Source: Zarea fungicola (lineage: Eukaryota; Ascomycota; Sordariomycetes; Hypocreales; Cordycipitaceae). Taken from it: a stretch of 64,000 nucleotides of DNA. The position numbers and the translations under genes are program-made. Location: positions 122,092 through 186,091 of the forward strand of contig FWCC01000232.1 of NCBI GenBank assembly GCA_900169235.1, in the 5' to 3' direction. Shown here one piece after another: positions 63,706 to 64,000 of the stretch (position 1 is its first letter; each line of letters opens with the position of its first letter). A model generated the notes under the pieces. The model made no database searches. It worked only from the letters and a program-made list of their open reading frames with translations, and was not told the DNA's origin.

Positions 63706-64000
63706 CATTCGAGAGTGTATGCTTGACTGTTTTTATTCAGCTTTATGTAGAAATACCGCACCACTCATCTATCCAGTAGCCGTCCTATTCCTTGTTTATT
63801 ACTTGCTGTGTCCGTGATAGGCTGTCGTCGGTTTCGGCGTTGAGACGGATGCCTGCTGCCGTGTTGAGGCTTCCACAAATTTGTTGATTGATATGATAAA
63901 TTTTAACGTCTATGAATATCTGCAATAGCGTTGGCTGTCTTTTTTGCGCATCTTTGTATAAAGTGCGGATTGTATTTGTGTATTTGTATTTGTATTTGTA
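63706..64000. other. 3' interval ending in a short tandem repeat
   Basis: Follows the NmrA-like gene to the window edge. The last 26 bases are a TGTATT/TTGTAT-type hexanucleotide repeat (about four units), which continues beyond the window or ends there. No gene seen. Confidence 0.45.

Noticed and set aside
1..64000. tRNA, rRNA or CRISPR features
   Set aside because: No tRNA-like T-loop/acceptor combination was noticed by eye, no rRNA-like block, and no spaced direct-repeat array; CRISPR is not expected in a fungus. A covariance-model search would be decisive for small RNAs.

Overview
The window comes from a filamentous ascomycete. Genes carry many short introns (about 47-125 bp) with GT/AG borders and CTAAC/CTGAC branch sites. 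There are Zn2Cys6 and fungal bZIP regulators, a fungal-type NRPS, DHA1-type MFS transporters, a CVNH lectin and small secreted cysteine-containing proteins. The class is probably Sordariomycetes, possibly Hypocreales; this is inferred from general gene content, not from a marker gene. Two NN gaps (19705-19706, 25619-25620) show draft assembly.

Layout. 1-6.3 kb: the start of a Gfo/Idh/MocA oxidoreductase, a divergent six-exon MDR (zinc-type alcohol dehydrogenase-like) oxidoreductase, a zinc-ribbon gene remnant and a Zn2Cys6 regulator. 6.5-14 kb: a Vps62-like secreted/membrane protein, a polytopic membrane protein interrupted by an in-frame TAG, a long gene-poor stretch and a bZIP regulator. 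16-25 kb: a PD-(D/E)XK-like protein, a conserved unknown protein, a DUF1330 protein, a CK2-alpha-like kinase that has lost the metal-binding Asp, and a five-exon Zn2Cys6 regulator.

26.9-49.2 kb is the most interesting part. It looks like an undescribed biosynthetic cluster: salicylate synthase (MbtI/Irp9 type, single exon), LaeA-like SAM methyltransferase, single-module A-T-C NRPS, TauD-type dioxygenase, MFS transporter (with an apparent 1-nt frameshift), octopine/opine dehydrogenase, GMC oxidoreductase, FAD monooxygenase and a second MFS transporter. The combination of salicylate supply, one amino-acid-activating module, an opine dehydrogenase, an Fe(II)/2-oxoglutarate hydroxylase and export suggests a salicylate-capped, opine-like metallophore or related chelator. 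The individual family calls are strong; the product is inference.

50-58 kb is rich in genes for secreted proteins: a six-cysteine small protein, a CVNH protein with an 11-nt microexon, a four-exon small secreted protein, and a GPI-anchored PEBP-like protein. A diverged pair of exon-like segments also lies here. 58-64 kb holds a seven-exon SDR, a fungal transcription-factor-domain protein without a zinc cluster, and an NmrA-like NAD(P)-binding protein.

Exon borders were read by eye from splice consensus, reading frame and family similarity. For every multi-exon model except the frameshifted MFS gene, the exon lengths sum to a multiple of three.
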